Shown: one piece after another, positions 46,289 to 59,516 of the stretch
Numbering within the stretch: the first letter of the stretch is position 1
How the letters are laid out: the number at the start of each line of letters is the position of its first letter
From: Arabidopsis thaliana
Taxonomy: Eukaryota; Streptophyta; Magnoliopsida; Brassicales; Brassicaceae
NCBI RefSeq assembly: GCF_000001735.4
Contig: NC_003076.8
Span: 9,114,001 to 9,178,000, forward strand
Length of the DNA stretch: 64,000 bases
Reading direction: 5' to 3'
Position numbers and translations under genes: made by a program
Notes under the pieces: generated by a model
The model's database searches: none
What the model was told of the DNA's origin: nothing
What the model saw: only the letters and a program-made list of their open reading frames with translations

Positions 46289-46640
46289 AAGTATTTGACC
46301 GGCGCTGAGAGAATTTGGGTTTGCGAGAGAAAGAAAGATGTGAAAGAGAAAAAGGGCGGACCCAAAAACAATTAAGCGGATTTAATAAGATGAGGAGGAG
46401 TCCGCAAAATGAATCTGATGAGGAGGAGAGCACGATAAGTTTTATCTTTCATCCTCTTAGATCTTGACGCGTATCTCCTGATTTCTGTTGTTGTATCTAT
46501 GGATATGTTTTTAATTGGATTGGCTTATTTTTCGGGTAATAGATGTTTATCAAGCTTGAAATTAAGAGTTTTGTGTTAATGATACATTAAATTGTAATGG
46601 TTGTAAGATTGCAGAAAGTTTTATTAGATACTCTGTTTTT

Positions 46641-47150
46641 TCGAAACAAATGTTCGGTAATCTGGTATCTGCGAAATAAATTTGACCGTTTTTCTGTTTT
46701 TCGCGGTAAATGTTCGGTAATCTGGTAACTCAGAAATAAATTTGACCGTTTTCTATATTTTCATTCGCGCTCTTTTTGAACATGGTAAGGGATACATACT
46801 TTATTTTAGATTAGTGAGAGGTTTCGGTAAGTGTTTATCAAATATTCAGTTTTTCGCTTTAAATTTCGGTAATCTGATATTTAAGAAATAAGTTTGACTT
46901 TGTTCTACATTTTTTGGTTTCGTTTTGTCTTTCGCGCCAATTTTTGGTATTCTGGTATCTGAGAAATAAGTTTGACTGTTAATTTTATTTCTTCACTCGA
47001 GGTCTAGTCTTTTTTTTAAAAGAGTAATAATAGTCTGGTTTTGATTAATGAGAGCTTTTAAATAGTCTTACTAGTTACTAGATACCTTTTTCGCACCAAA
47101 TTTTTGGTGATCTGGTGTTTGATAAATAAGTTCAATCTCTTCTCTTTTTC
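46641..47150 (+). repeat. Degenerate minisatellite upstream of AL4
   Basis: At least five diverged copies of a motif of about 55-60 bases, starting near 46641, 46701, 46854, 46932 and 47091. Each begins TCG followed by an A-rich run, then TTCGGTAATCTGG (or a close variant), then GAAATAAGTTTGAC. Copies 1 and 2 are exactly 60 bases apart; later ones are separated by spacers. Confidence 0.7.
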
Positions 47151-49177
47151 AAGGTCTTTTTGATTTTTTAATAAGTACTATGCATTATTAATATTTTGGA
47201 AAAAAGTTTATTCAAAATACTTGGTTCTTTCGTGTCAATCATCCAAATATATCGATAACCCATATACAATTTGATAGATCGAACTATACACTAGGAATAA
47301 AATTGTAGTTTCATGGATTTCATGAATTTATGAATCATATCTAATTCCAATATAGTAAGATTTTGAAGTAGTGTTATCTATAAAATCATGATTCAGTCCT
47401 CAATTTTGATATTTTATGTGGATAGAAAATCTTAACTTGTAGGTAATTTGGTGAGAGTGAGACTGATAAAAGAGAATAAGAACTATGTTTTACTGAACAA
47501 AGTACTTAAAGCAATGAATATATTTTTGTTTTCTAAATTGAATTGAAGAGACACGGAGAGAGTAGTAATGTTGATAGATTCAAATGTCAAACACCTCCTC
47601 TAGAATCCTTAATCTTTGTATGAGGTACACTTCAAGATCTTCAAGAATTCTTTTGATTTTTTTTCTAAATCAAATGCAACGTTAAATTTGACTCTAGAAA
47701 ATGGGCTTGAAGTCTCCAAGCTAAACTCATTACATGTCACACAGACACGCAAGATAGTGATCTGATGGCTTTATTTGCCCAAACTGGATACAAAATCCCA
47801 ATACCATCAATAAGTTCTGTAATAATGCAAGCAAGACGATAAGCGCATTGAACTATATTGCATTCAAAGATTGTGATATGCATCAGATGTCATTGAATAT
47901 TTCTCAATTTGATCTTTTGATAAAGATCCCATGAAATCATTGACGGTTGCATAAAAATTCTTAATGTTTTCGCTAGTTATTATTACATTCACAATTAACA
48001 AAATTCAAAATTTATATAAATCGGCTCATCTTCCACTTTTCCAATTACTCATATGTATATGATTTTTCCACAATTTGAATTAAGGTAACTTCTATTATCG
48101 TCTTGATATAATTCTCGCTTATCAAACTTTATATTTGGAAAATAACATATTCAATTGGACGAGAAAGATACATATGTGAAACTTTCACTAATCTTAAAGA
48201 AAAAACATTAAAATTTGGGATTGCATAAAGTTAAGTCTCACTAAAATCCAACTTGGCAAAGTTATTGCACAAAGATAAGTCTAACAAAATCCGACAAATG
48301 GCAAGATTCTAATTAGTTTTGGTTTGACATATATTATTATTATTATTATTTTCATTTTGACATATGTTATTTAATAAATTAAATCTAACACTTGTGAAGA
48401 AATTTTTATTCTAAAAAATCATTAATTTCTTAATATCATATAATTTTCTAAAATTGGTAAAAAAAATCTAAAATTGACTATTTTTCTTTGTTTGAGTTTT
48501 ATTGGGTCTGAGTTTTTGGAAATTTAGGATTTTGTTTCACTAAATAATAAACAATTAAACATGGTAAGTTAGAAAACTGTGTAACAGTTGTAAACACACT
48601 GTTTTATTGAAAAATCTCAAAAACAAAATTATCTTCACACTCTTCTCATTTCTCTTTCGTAATATATATAAGATATAAATTGACTGCTTCTTTGATTTGT
48701 CACTTTGAACTGCTAATCATTCAATTTAGAGAGTACTTTGTTGATAAATGGTTTTTCAGTTCAACTTGGAGGAGAAATAAGAAGGTTACAAGCTTACAGC
48801 CCAACTAAGCTATATAGTTCTTGGGCTTAGCCCAATAATACAATACTGAATTTAGAGAGTTTTATGAGGGCTTCGAAAAGTATTGAGAATAGAAATTGTT
48901 TTCAATACTCACTACCAAATGCTTGATTGTGTCTATATGGAGTTATAGTCTAGTACCAAAGAGAAATCTATAACAATTGGCAGAGCTAAAGATCGGTTAT
49001 TATTCTCATAAATTGCATCTCATATCATACAATGTTATGAATTCTCAATAAATGCAGAGCAAAACAAAACATCTCAAGGTCAAGATGTGATCAAATATTA
49101 AGCTGAAAGATAAAGAGTTAACATTAGCCTCGTCACCACAATGCTTTTTTAAGTTAGCTCCATAACTTTTGCTGTCT
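47151..49177. other. AT-rich intergenic region
   Basis: No supported gene. It contains an ATT microsatellite near 48335-48351, and probably the 3' flank of GGCT2;1 after 48.8 kb. Confidence 0.4.
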
Positions 49178-50613
49178 TCATGATGCAAAGACCCGTTGAC
49201 GAGTGGAAACATGAGCTTGAGACTTGACGGATACATGAGAAACAATAGGCTTCAACAATGCCTTCACTTCCTCCGGTAAATCGAGTTGCTTCCTAACCTC
49301 ATTCGCTAACTCAATCACATACTCTTCCTCATGCTCTGTTATCACAACATTTCATCTATCAAAAATCATACCAAAAACAGTGGTTTCTTTAATATAAAGT
49401 CGTTAAGAAAGCTCTCTCTTATACCAATGTCGAACATTGCTTTCTCTAGCTTGAAAAGATACTCTCGGTTGTTCCCACAAGGTCCCGAAGCCGTAGCGAT
49501 TTGCCTCGCCATTTCTTCCAATGGAGCTGGACCTAAGTAGTATTTGTTCGACACTTTGTCTGGTGTTGACGTGAAGCTACACAAAGAAACCAAACTGATT
49601 TCAACATTGAAATTTCCTAATTAGAATCATTAAGGGATATTTATGATTAAAACTTACACAATAACTCCGGTAACGATTGGCGTGGAAGTGTCATTTTCCT
49701 GCATTCAAGAAATAGAAATCAAATAAATAAATAAAAATACTAAAATTTGGGAAAAAGACAACAACAATAAAACAGCAACAAGTTTCTTACAGTGTAAAAC
49801 TCAACAAGTGTTTTTGAGTCGTATTCACACTCTCTTCGTTCCAAGTACTGCAGAAGAAACATGAGCCATATCAACATATATTAAGATCCAAACAAAATAA
49901 ACACACAAACACAAAACTAAACCAATAAAAATACAGAATCTTCTTTTTACCTCCATTGCTAGTTTCTCTTTCTCTGGTCCTCCACGAACACAATAAGCAG
50001 CACCCCACTGCTCAATTTAAACAGAAATTTTCAACATCAATTTCAAATTGCATTTTTGCCATAGACTAATTAAGTATAAAGCTATTTCTAAAGCTAAATA
50101 TGGCAAAATGGACAGTGCTATTTTGTAAATAAATGGTGCATTTTAATCCAAAAATACAAAAAAGATATAGAAAATAATTATAACCAGAAATTCGTTAAAA
50201 TTCGGCACGAAAATTCCAACACACTAGTGATTATTTTGCAACTAATTTCCACAATCTTCTATTTACTATACTTATTTAATAAAATTAATTTTTTTTGAAC
50301 ACCAAATTCTAATAAAATAATTAAAAGCAATGACTTACGCAAATAGCTCCGGTGGATTGCTCCAGCGTACAAGTCCTAGCAGGATGTTCAGGAGTACCTC
50401 TATGATCAATACACGCTACAAAAAAGAATAAGAAAACATAAGCAAACAATTTGATTCAATCTTTCAACAACAACAAAAAAACAATGTGTTGTTATTATAC
50501 ATACCTAGATCGAAGACACGTTTATAGTCCTTGATATAACCAATGAGTTTTTCATCAAAATCAAAACCTGGGTTCCAGATCAAAGAACCATATCCAAATA
50601 CCCACAAAACCAT
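49178..50613 (-). CDS. GGCT2;1: Gamma-glutamyl cyclotransferase 2;1 (ChaC-type)
   Basis: Seven exons (50505-50613, 50339-50415, 49951-50007, 49791-49847, 49658-49698, 49425-49576, 49178-49335) join to 651 nt, giving 216 residues. The enzyme cleaves the gamma-glutamyl bond of glutathione, releasing 5-oxoproline and Cys-Gly in the cytosol. The ChaC-family signature GYGSLIW at 7-13 forms the substrate-binding loop, and the YLERRE segment at 82-87 carries the catalytic glutamate (E87 by alignment to ChaC). CWGAAYCV and PIVTGVIVF fit the cyclotransferase beta-barrel. Known: GGCT2;1 is induced by sulfur starvation, arsenic and heavy metals and recycles glutamate from glutathione. The gene ends QRVFAS. 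It matches At5g26220. Confidence 0.94.
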
Positions 50614-50639
50614 CTTTGATCCTTAGCCTCACACACAAA

Positions 50640-53074
50640 CAACAATCTTTAGAGAAAATGAGAAGAAGAAAGAATGTGATATTTTTGAAAGAAGTGGGAG
50701 AGAATTGTATTAATATATACAGAGTGAAAAAAGATTTTGGGTGTAAAAATAGAATCCCGAGATGTGTGGGAGTTAATGATTTGAATCTAGACGGCTTTTT
50801 GAGGTTTATACATTTTTTACCGTACATTTCGGCATTTAAAGCAGATCCTACTCTCTTCCTAACTCTAATCTAACGCATCTTTTTTCTTTCTTTCTTGTTT
50901 TTAGTTTGTGATACATTGAATCAAGACACCTTTTTGTTATTATTATTCTTACCTAATAGAGACAGAAATGGTCCAACATAGCATAAGTCTTAGCCCAAAC
51001 CCACGTTTTTTCATTCTGGTTAGGATATTTTTTTGGGTAAAAGTCAAATTTTGTCTTTAAATATTGGTTGGTGGAAACAAAAGGGAGATGGAGAGGAGTG
51101 GACAGAGCCACAAGTGCACAACTCTCAAAATATCTATCTTTTTTGTTGATTTGGTGTATATGGATGTAATGTTGACGATGATTGGCTACTCGAAAGAGAT
51201 CGATGTGTAATTGGTTGAGTTGGGAGAGATGATTATGGAGAAGTGACTCGTTTTGGGAGTCAAATTGATGACTAAATTTTACTATAAGTTGGTGTAAGCT
51301 ACACAAGTGGATGTCCTTAGTTGGGTCGCATCTTCTTTTATCTACAAGTTGGGCTCTTAAAACGGCTGAATTTATTTATGGGGAGAATAGTTGGGCCTTC
51401 TTAAGAAAATATAGTTTCTACGAAAGTACAACCAAAAAATGAAGAAACAAAATGACTCTAGTATCGGTTCTGCAGCCATATTATTTATATTAGCTTGAAA
51501 GCACGTTGAGCCGTGGGTTCATTGGTGTTGGACCACTCATTTTGGATTTGGTGGCACGTTTTGGTTGTAACTTGTAATTACTGTCACTCCCTAAACAAAT
51601 ACTAAAGTCATTATATACTATTATTGTTCAACTCCAAATTGTTAATTATACCACCGTCATAATGTTTCTTTTGTTATTTAGACATTTACGCTCTATATAG
51701 TCAGTATACGTAGGGCATGTGTAGCACCGTATCGTTGACGACGACCTTCAACGGCAGAAATGTAGAAGCCGACGAAAGCAAAGGAAACGATCGATGGTCA
51801 AAGAATGGCACCAACGTCGTTGATTTCAGAGCAACATCACTAAGATATATATTTCCGGTGACTGAATTTTTGTCTTCACGGAAATATAAAAGTTGTTACC
51901 AAAATATTGAAAATTAATTAAGTTAGCTGATTCAATTAATTCTTCTATTGTTCGCCGAAAGTAGTCTTACAGCGACACTGTGACGATCAGTCTCACAAAC
52001 TCTTTAAATTTTCAGAGCATGTAATAAATATTGTCGTTGAGACAGCGATGCTAGTATGCTACAGAAGTCATTAAAATTGAGAGAGCTGGCTCTACGAAGA
52101 GAGATTATTGAGAGTGAGAGAGGCGACGACGTGGCCGAATGTGATTGGGTTTTATTTGTAACAAAACCAAAAAAATAAAGCACTAGTGCTTTGTTTCCTC
52201 CGCCAAAAAAGAACCCGACGGTTTCATCTCTCTCTCTACAAAACAAAAATCCGGTGGTATGATTTGCAATTAGTCGACGGCGATGATGTGTGTAATCGTG
52301 GATCTGAGACGCCGGATTTATTTAATTGGCAGACGCCGGATTTGTGTTGATGAGATAGGTTCCATTTTTTATCTCTCAATAAGAGAGACTGTTGGAATCT
52401 CATCTTTGTTAACAATATGCAACAGAGATTGGAAGAGAAAGATGTGAGAAGATGGTGAGAGTAAGAACAATCGTAACTCGTAAGCAAAAGAAGAAGAGAA
52501 CAAGAAGAAGTGTGTTGTAGGTGGAAGAAGAACAAATAAGAAAAAAAGAGACCACTCTGTTTTGTTTTGTTTTATCTTAATTGCGAGTGTGCTTCGTAAT
52601 CTTGTTAATATGCTAACATACAATTGTACTTGAGAATTTAGTTCAACTTTGAAAATGGTTCAGCCATGAAAATCAATACAATTCCACTTACATTGATTTT
52701 GACCTTTACTTTAACAAAATATCTATAAGATTTGGGAATTTGCTAAAACAACAAAATATAAAGCAAACTGAACTTCACAAGTCGATTTATCTTATTGTAC
52801 ATGTATGCCTACAAGTCTCAGAGATTTTATGGGCATTCGATATCAAGTTCGTGATCAAAAGATGCATTTGCAATTGAAAGGTGATTTGGTAGAACATATA
52901 AGGGAAATTTTTTGCAACAATCAACAGAACAACTGATCGTTATTCCATTTTTTTCCACATCTATTTCAAAATATTTCAGAATAATGTATGTTTAATAGTT
53001 TATGCTTTGTAATAATTATTAAGTTATATAAAATAAAATAGTTTTATTTTAATATTTTTTTTAGAGAACTCATG
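50640..53074. other. GGCT2;1 promoter and gene-poor DNA
   Basis: Upstream of GGCT2;1 the sequence is AT-rich. A less AT-rich patch at about 51720-52560 contains a short direct repeat of AGACGCCGGATTT (52309 and 52332) and an open minus frame of 80 codons, but no recognised protein. Confidence 0.35.
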
Positions 53075-53208
53075 TTAGAGAACCTACCATTGGAGTATAA
53101 AAAACTATAAAAAAAACACAAAGCTCTCTACTTCTTCTTTTTTAAAATTTAATCATTAAAAAGGGGAGAGAGCCCTTGAAGGGACTCTCTACATTGGAGG
53201 TGCTCTAA
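53075..53208. mobile_element. Small MITE-like element with imperfect inverted ends
   Basis: Left end TTAGAGAACCTACCATTGG. The right end, on the opposite strand, reads TTAGAGCACCTCCAATGTAG. The ends match with a few changes over about 18 bases. The element is about 134 bp with no frame. The class is uncertain (PIF/Harbinger-like as a guess). Confidence 0.4.
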
Positions 53209-53320
53209 AGATCTTACTAAACACATATCACTGGTTATCATTAACTGTCTATTTCCATGTAACCTACCCATTTTTTTTGTTTTACTAATTGTTCGACTAA
53301 TCATTAGTCACACTAGTAGC

Positions 53321-53585
53321 TACTGTATACGTTTCTAATTATATGTAATTTAAAGGTTTTTTTACTTCTTTTAATATAAGTGTTGTTTTTCACGTTTCTA
53401 TACAAAAATTAAATTTATTTAATAGATTTTAACCAATTATATTTTACATCATATTTTTTTATTGATTGGATTAGTTGTAATTAATGATGTTTTTATAGGA
53501 AAGAAATAAATTAAATGAGATTTGTATGTTTTCTTAATTTGTGTGTAAAACCTTAAACTACAAATATTTAGAAAAACAGGAAGTA
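53321..53585. mobile_element. Stowaway-like MITE
   Basis: The left end runs TACTGTATACGTTTCTAATT... to GTAATTTAAAGGTTTT. The right end reversed runs TACTTCCTG...TTTCTAA to GTAGTTTAAGGTTTT. The ends match in order over about 40 bases with substitutions. The TA at each outer edge fits a TA target. Length 265 bp, no frame. Confidence 0.55.
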
Positions 53586-53594
53586 TATAGTGTA

Positions 53595-54142
53595 CAGTAA
53601 AACTTATATAAATTAATGTTGGGATCGAGAAAAAATATTAATTTAGAAAAAGCTTTAATTTATCGATAAATTAATTTATAGAGAAATTTTACCAATTTTG
53701 TGATTTCTTACAAAAATTTAATCTAAAAAATAGTTTTTTCTATACAATCAATAATCTTTTTTAAACCAATTACTAGTAGAAAACTATTTTTATAGATGTT
53801 TGAAAACAAATTAAACTTTTTTCTACGTAGTAAAAATATTAGAATTAAACTATACAAATAATTAATATCAATTGAAAAAAAAATAATAGAGTAATATTTT
53901 ACTAAATATTTTACATAATATATATTCATAAATATAAATATAAATATATATATATACATAATCATAAATTTATGAAATTATTAATTTATAATATTGATGG
54001 GACCAGATATTTACATAGGATTTTCAAAAAAGTTATTATCTTATTCATTTATCGATTTGTATCAATTTTTACACTAGTCTCAACTCAGAACCGGAAGAAC
54101 TTATTAATTTATAGAAGTTATTAATTTATAGAGGTTTTACTT
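53595..54142. mobile_element. Emigrant-like (pogo/Lemi1-related) MITE
   Basis: Begins CAGTAAAACTTATATAAATT and ends, read in reverse, AAGTAAAACCTCTATAAATT. This is the Emigrant inverted-repeat pattern (CAGTAAAACCTCTATAAATT), preceded by TA. Internal AATTTATAGA motifs repeat near both ends. At 548 bp it is the usual Emigrant size and lacks a transposase. Confidence 0.75.
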
Positions 54143-54260
54143 CAATACACAAAAAAAAAATTATTTCCAAAAAAAAAAAATACAGTAACAGTCAAAATAA
54201 TTAAAAAGATCACACAAGAAAAATAAAATATTAATATTTGTTAATTAGAAGGTATTCATC

Positions 54261-54298
54261 ACATATAGTCATGTTTCATATATAGTCATGTTTCATAA
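54261..54298 (+). repeat. Short tandem repeat
   Basis: Two adjacent copies of about 17 bases containing CATATATAGTCATGTTT. No function seen. Confidence 0.6.
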
Positions 54299-54798
54299 CA
54301 GTTAACGTTTTAACATTTGAATGTCATCTTCTGAATTCATTTCGTTATAATAGAAATCTTAACAATTTATGATATGTGAAATACGAAGGTATAGTCTACT
54401 AAAAAAAAGAAATACGAAGGTGGGTCTAACTGGTAGGTGTTTTTAGAAGAAAAGAGTATATTCTTAATTGTTCTGAATTCATCTGTGTATTCACCAGTCT
54501 GAAAAAAATGAGAAGAATTATTTTTCTTCTGAAAGTCAAAAACAGAGTAAAGTAGGAGATTTAATTCCTCTTCAAAAATAGCTAAAGTATGTATAGATTT
54601 ATTTAAGTCTATTGAATGAAAGTTGCAAGCCATATTACAATTTATTGAATAGATTTACCAAAAAGTATGTATAGAATAGTATATAATTACAAATTAATAT
54701 TTACAGAGTAGTGAATAGTGATTAACGTTTTAAATACCCTATTTTGGTTATTATTAGATAAAATTTATATAAATTCTAAGCGACTACTATTATTATTG

Positions 54799-55014
54799 TA
54801 CTCTCTATGTCCCAACCTATATATAGGATGTTTTAGGTTTTTTGTTTCATTTTATTAGATTTTCTCAAGTCTCTATGAATTAAATTTAAAAGCTTATAAC
54901 AATTGAATTGTGCAGTATTTATTTATGTTGGTTAAACTTTTATAAATGAAAAAGCATTTCTTTTTTTTTGTACTTTTAGCCAAAAAAATCTTATAAAATG
55001 GAATAGAGGAAGTA
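54799..55014. mobile_element. Stowaway MITE
   Basis: Left end TACTCTCTATGTCCCAACCT followed by ATAGGATGTTTTAGG. The right end, reversed, reads TACTTCCTCTATTCCATTTT followed by ATAAGATTTTTT. This is the classic Stowaway end (CTCCCTCCGTCCC...ATAAGATGTTT) in eroded form, with TA at both edges. Length 216 bp, non-coding. Confidence 0.65.
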
Positions 55015-55869
55015 TTATATTGAAATGAGTAGGTATAAATTCATTATTTAGGTCTATTAAATGAAAGTTTCAAGTCATATTACAATTTCTTGAATAGATC
55101 AAGGATAAAATAGGTATATAAATATATCGTTACAAAAATATTTTTACGGAACAACGATTGACTTTTTACATAGATTATTTCGAATATAATTAGATCGAGC
55201 TGATATTGTTACAAAGTTTATAAATTTATATTGTTACAAAATTCAGTGGCTTTTTGGATGAAAAACATTTATAAATTTATTTCATTTAACATTGGATTGT
55301 GTAGACATTTTCTTCAAATATATACTTAAGGTCATTCTAATTTTCTGTTGTATAACATTTGAAAAAACGAAACAATTGAATTTTCCACCAAACTTTCTAC
55401 TTTGCTTCTCAGATGTCTTGAATAAGCGAAATATTTAGCTGTGAGTGTTGTCATCGTGAACAGGTGCGGAAACTGGTGCAGGAGATGTCGACACAAATAA
55501 ATGCTACAAAACTGGTTTGCATGGCGAAATTATTCCTTTTTAAAACAATTTATTTGCTTATTCTTTCTCTATTTTTTATCAGGAAAATATTCTCTCTTTA
55601 TTTTTAAGTCTAAAAAGCATATTAATATTTTTCTAGGATGTAAATATTTACACGTTCCAACAAAATTTGTACAATACTGATAATCAAAGACCTTAAATCA
55701 CCCATAGTGTCTTCGACTAATTTGATTGCATCCTATAGACATATTTCTACTTTTGTAGTATAACCTTTTAATATATGAACAGTTTATTAATATCAAACAT
55801 GGTTCGCCGCAATACATGACTATCATCTTTTTTTTCTTTCTTAAGCTTTATTGTCATAGGTAAAATTGC

Positions 55870-56100
55870 TACCATACTATTATTTTTGAAGTACATTTTA
55901 AAATGTAACTTTTATTATGGTTAATTATTACAAAAATTACATTACTTATATCTATGCATCCGGTCAATTTAGCAATTAATTCTCTATCATTTATATAGCC
56001 AAACAGATTTTTTAACATTAATTATTAAATTAAAAATAATTATATAATGTTCCATAATTAATAATATTGATATTTAGATGATTTTGTTGAGATTTAAAAT
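55870..56100 (+). mobile_element. Helitron 5' fragment
   Basis: CCATACTATTATTTTTGAAG followed by TACATTTTAAAATGTAAC closely matches the start of the Helitron at 19954. No convincing hairpin with CTAG follows, so this looks like a truncated or strongly eroded copy. The right boundary is arbitrary. Confidence 0.5.
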
Positions 56101-59100
56101 ATAATTTGCCAATCATCTTTGTTTGATTTTGTTATCTTATTATTTGAAATCATATGATACATAAATCTAAAAACATTTTTGCATATCTTGTGGTTCAAAT
56201 TTTAAAAGATGGACATATATTACTCAACTAATAAAAAAATGTGTGTTCAACTTTCCACATTTGCTGAACTGTTTAGTAGTTATTTGGAGTTATGTTATAA
56301 ATAAGATCAAAATGAATCCAAATCTGAATGAGCATGAAGCTTAACATACTTTGGTTTTTTAGTTGGAACTATTTAATTTTTCTTGAGGCATAAATTTTAA
56401 ATATCTTAATTAATATATTTAAACTAAATCTATTTTTTTAAATATTATAGATATTAAAACGTAGAAAAAGTTTAAAATAACACGGGACATGTTATAACGC
56501 TTCCATAATGTAAATTCTCATTTTATTATTGTGTTAACACGATCAATAGACATATCAAATGAAACTAATTTAATTAAAATTACGAAACAAAAATTACTCA
56601 CACTAAGTTACCATCGGTTGGTTGTGCCCATTACTCGTTCTTGAATCCAAATGGTCCCAGGAAATACCATCACAGTCATTACGGAGATTTACATACCAAG
56701 ATTATCATATGTATCCCATTCGTTAATGTTTTGTGAAGTTCTAAGGAAGACCAGATTAAGTCGAAGTTCCTGGACATATAAGGTTGGTTTTTAGAATTTA
56801 AACCAATTATATATTTAATTTTTGTAAAAATTAATAGTAAGAACTTCTTAAGAACCCATCAATGAGGATGGTGTAAAAGCATCGTAGACTATTAATTTTG
56901 TCTCTTAACCATTATGATGAATTGTTTTATTGAAAAAACTTATAGCTAAAAGATTTTGTTATGGTTTGAAGCTCTTAAATATTCTTTTATCTCTTACCTA
57001 ATTAGCAACTCTTCTAAACTATTCACATATTATTTTTATTATATTATACCTAAAATTTATAGTTAGAAACTTGCAATGAGGATGATCTAAGCCTCATAAC
57101 GACATTGGGGCTCTTGTCCCCTGTCCATCATCAGTCAGGAACTAAATTGATATGAAATAAACTGGATCCCCCACTAATTTATTTATGTGGCACATTAATT
57201 GGTAAACACTACAACAATGTTGTGTTTTGTTAAATCACAAATCCATTTAAATTTAGAATCGCAGGTTAAGAGATTTTTTTTTGCTAAGAATATAAATATT
57301 ATTATAAAAATGAGACGTTTAGATTTTATAAGATGATTTGCCAATTGCTTAAACCTATTGATTGGTCTTAACTTTACCAAAAATATATATTAAAAAACAT
57401 GGAAACAAAGACAAAGCGAAATTCAGCACATCGACATATCATGCATGCATTAATACAAACAGATTAACTAGACCATTGGTCGTCCAACCAAAACAATACA
57501 ATTATGCCACTATTGACAATTTCATACATGGATAAAGTGAGATGTCATGAATGTGGTTGTACATAACTAAAGATGGAACTGAAGTACTAAACACAAATTG
57601 TAATTAAGAGATACTACGTTACAATTTTTATGGTGAATTTGTGAAGTTTAAATTATTTGCAATATTCGTTTTCTGAACATGATGCAGTTTAACCAAAGAA
57701 ATTGACATTTTAAAAAGCTTGAAAATAAGGCATGATTGTTTAAAACTTTAAATGGTGGTGTGTTTAAAAATAGTATTTACTCATATAGCTAAATGTTAAT
57801 TTGTTGAAGAAGAAATCATAATAATGATGAAGAGGTCCCATACATAACAATAATTAGATTTCACTGTGCTTGTATTTATACCATCAAGATGGTCAAGAAA
57901 TATATGAAGAGCCCCCATCATTAAATGGAGACATTATTTATTGGCTATGATTAAAACAGAAGTAAATATATAAGTTTGTGGAGTATAAAAAATAAACAAA
58001 GTGTATAGAAGCATTGACTTTGACCACATTAGAATCTTTATTACGTACCCCAACGCTTCTCAATGCAAAAGAAGCACATGCAACCATCCACTTAGAACCA
58101 AACATATGCATATGTGTGATTAATGTTGTTGAGCTTCTACTCCACGTATACGATTTAATTGTACGTAACATATCAGTATATCATTTCAATAACATAACAA
58201 AATCTATAGAAACATGTATTTCTTGTAAACATGTTTAAATTACTATCTACGTAAATTTTGCGTGTGGGACGGAGTGGAACAAACACAAAATTCAGTTTCT
58301 AAGAGATTAATCTAGGTTGAACCAAAACAATTCCTGCCTTTTTTTGTAAAATGATCAAAGTTGGCCGTGATCATTATACCATAATTAGTCACCATCGATT
58401 TTTTTTTAAGATATGCTCTTTTAGTTTCACCTATTTACTTTGATCATTCGACTTCCATACACATACAGTAATTTGTTTTGGTGTCACCCTAGAGAATTAT
58501 ATTGCTCGGTGCTTTTCCTGTTTTGTATATATGAAATTTCATATTATAAACTAAAGATGACAATTTCGTAGGTGTAAGTTTGAAATTTCTAATTATAAAC
58601 CATGAATGGGATATTTCGTACATATTTCGATCTCTTTATAAATATTTCATAATTCCAATCAATCATATATGTAAAAGTACATCATATATGTTCACCCAAT
58701 AAACTAGCAACATTACTTTCAATGACTTTTAGCTTTTCCTAGGTTACATCATATCTAAAACCATCCTTAGAAGTTAGAACAATGACTAAAATATATTTTC
58801 TGGCATACAAACGTCAACCAAATTTGTATCAACTCGTAACCTTTTAGCCCGCCAAATAACTTTATTAGCCGATTTTTTTTTTAGAGAGACATTCTCCACA
58901 CAAAACAAAACAAAAATAATAGTTGGATACAAGATATTTTTCAATTGAGATATTAAAACAGAGAGGTTCATTCATTTATCATCAACAGAGAACACCGACA
59001 ATAACTATAGAGACCAGAGAGAGAAAAGATAAGGTACGAAGAAGAGAACCAGTTTCGCAGAATAGTACTTGATGAAGGTACTCAATAATCCAATTCTTCA

Positions 59101-59516
59101 ATTATTTCTAAAATATAAACCCCACCGTCGTTTTCTTGTTCCTCTCAATTATTTCACAACGTCTACATTTCCTAATTTATTTATAGATCTACTTATCATT
59201 ATCAAACAAAATTACAATATCGAAACAATGTTTCGTTGGATACTATTTTTTACCTACCATATATACAAGACTAAAATAAACAACGTAGTATGAACTATGA
59301 ACTCGAGATTAGTATGAGTTTTGATATTAAACTCGGAAACACTTAAATTTAAGATGAATCACCAAACTACAATGTCTTATTATGAGTTAAGTTAATCAAA
59401 CATAAGTGTAAAAACAACCAATAACATCGTTAATAAAATAGAATGTTTGAATCACACTAAAACAAAAATTAAGACATGAAAAAAAACATTGATAAAATGG
59501 AACCAAAAGATATAAG
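56101..59516. other. Gene-poor AT-rich region before MAKR1
   Basis: No supported gene. CAATGAGGATG occurs at 56860 and 57074 in similar contexts, suggesting another eroded MITE. A weak tandem repeat of about 50 bases (GAAATTTC...ATTATAAAC) lies at 58530-58620. The MAKR1 3' UTR probably starts near 59516 and runs leftward. Confidence 0.35.
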
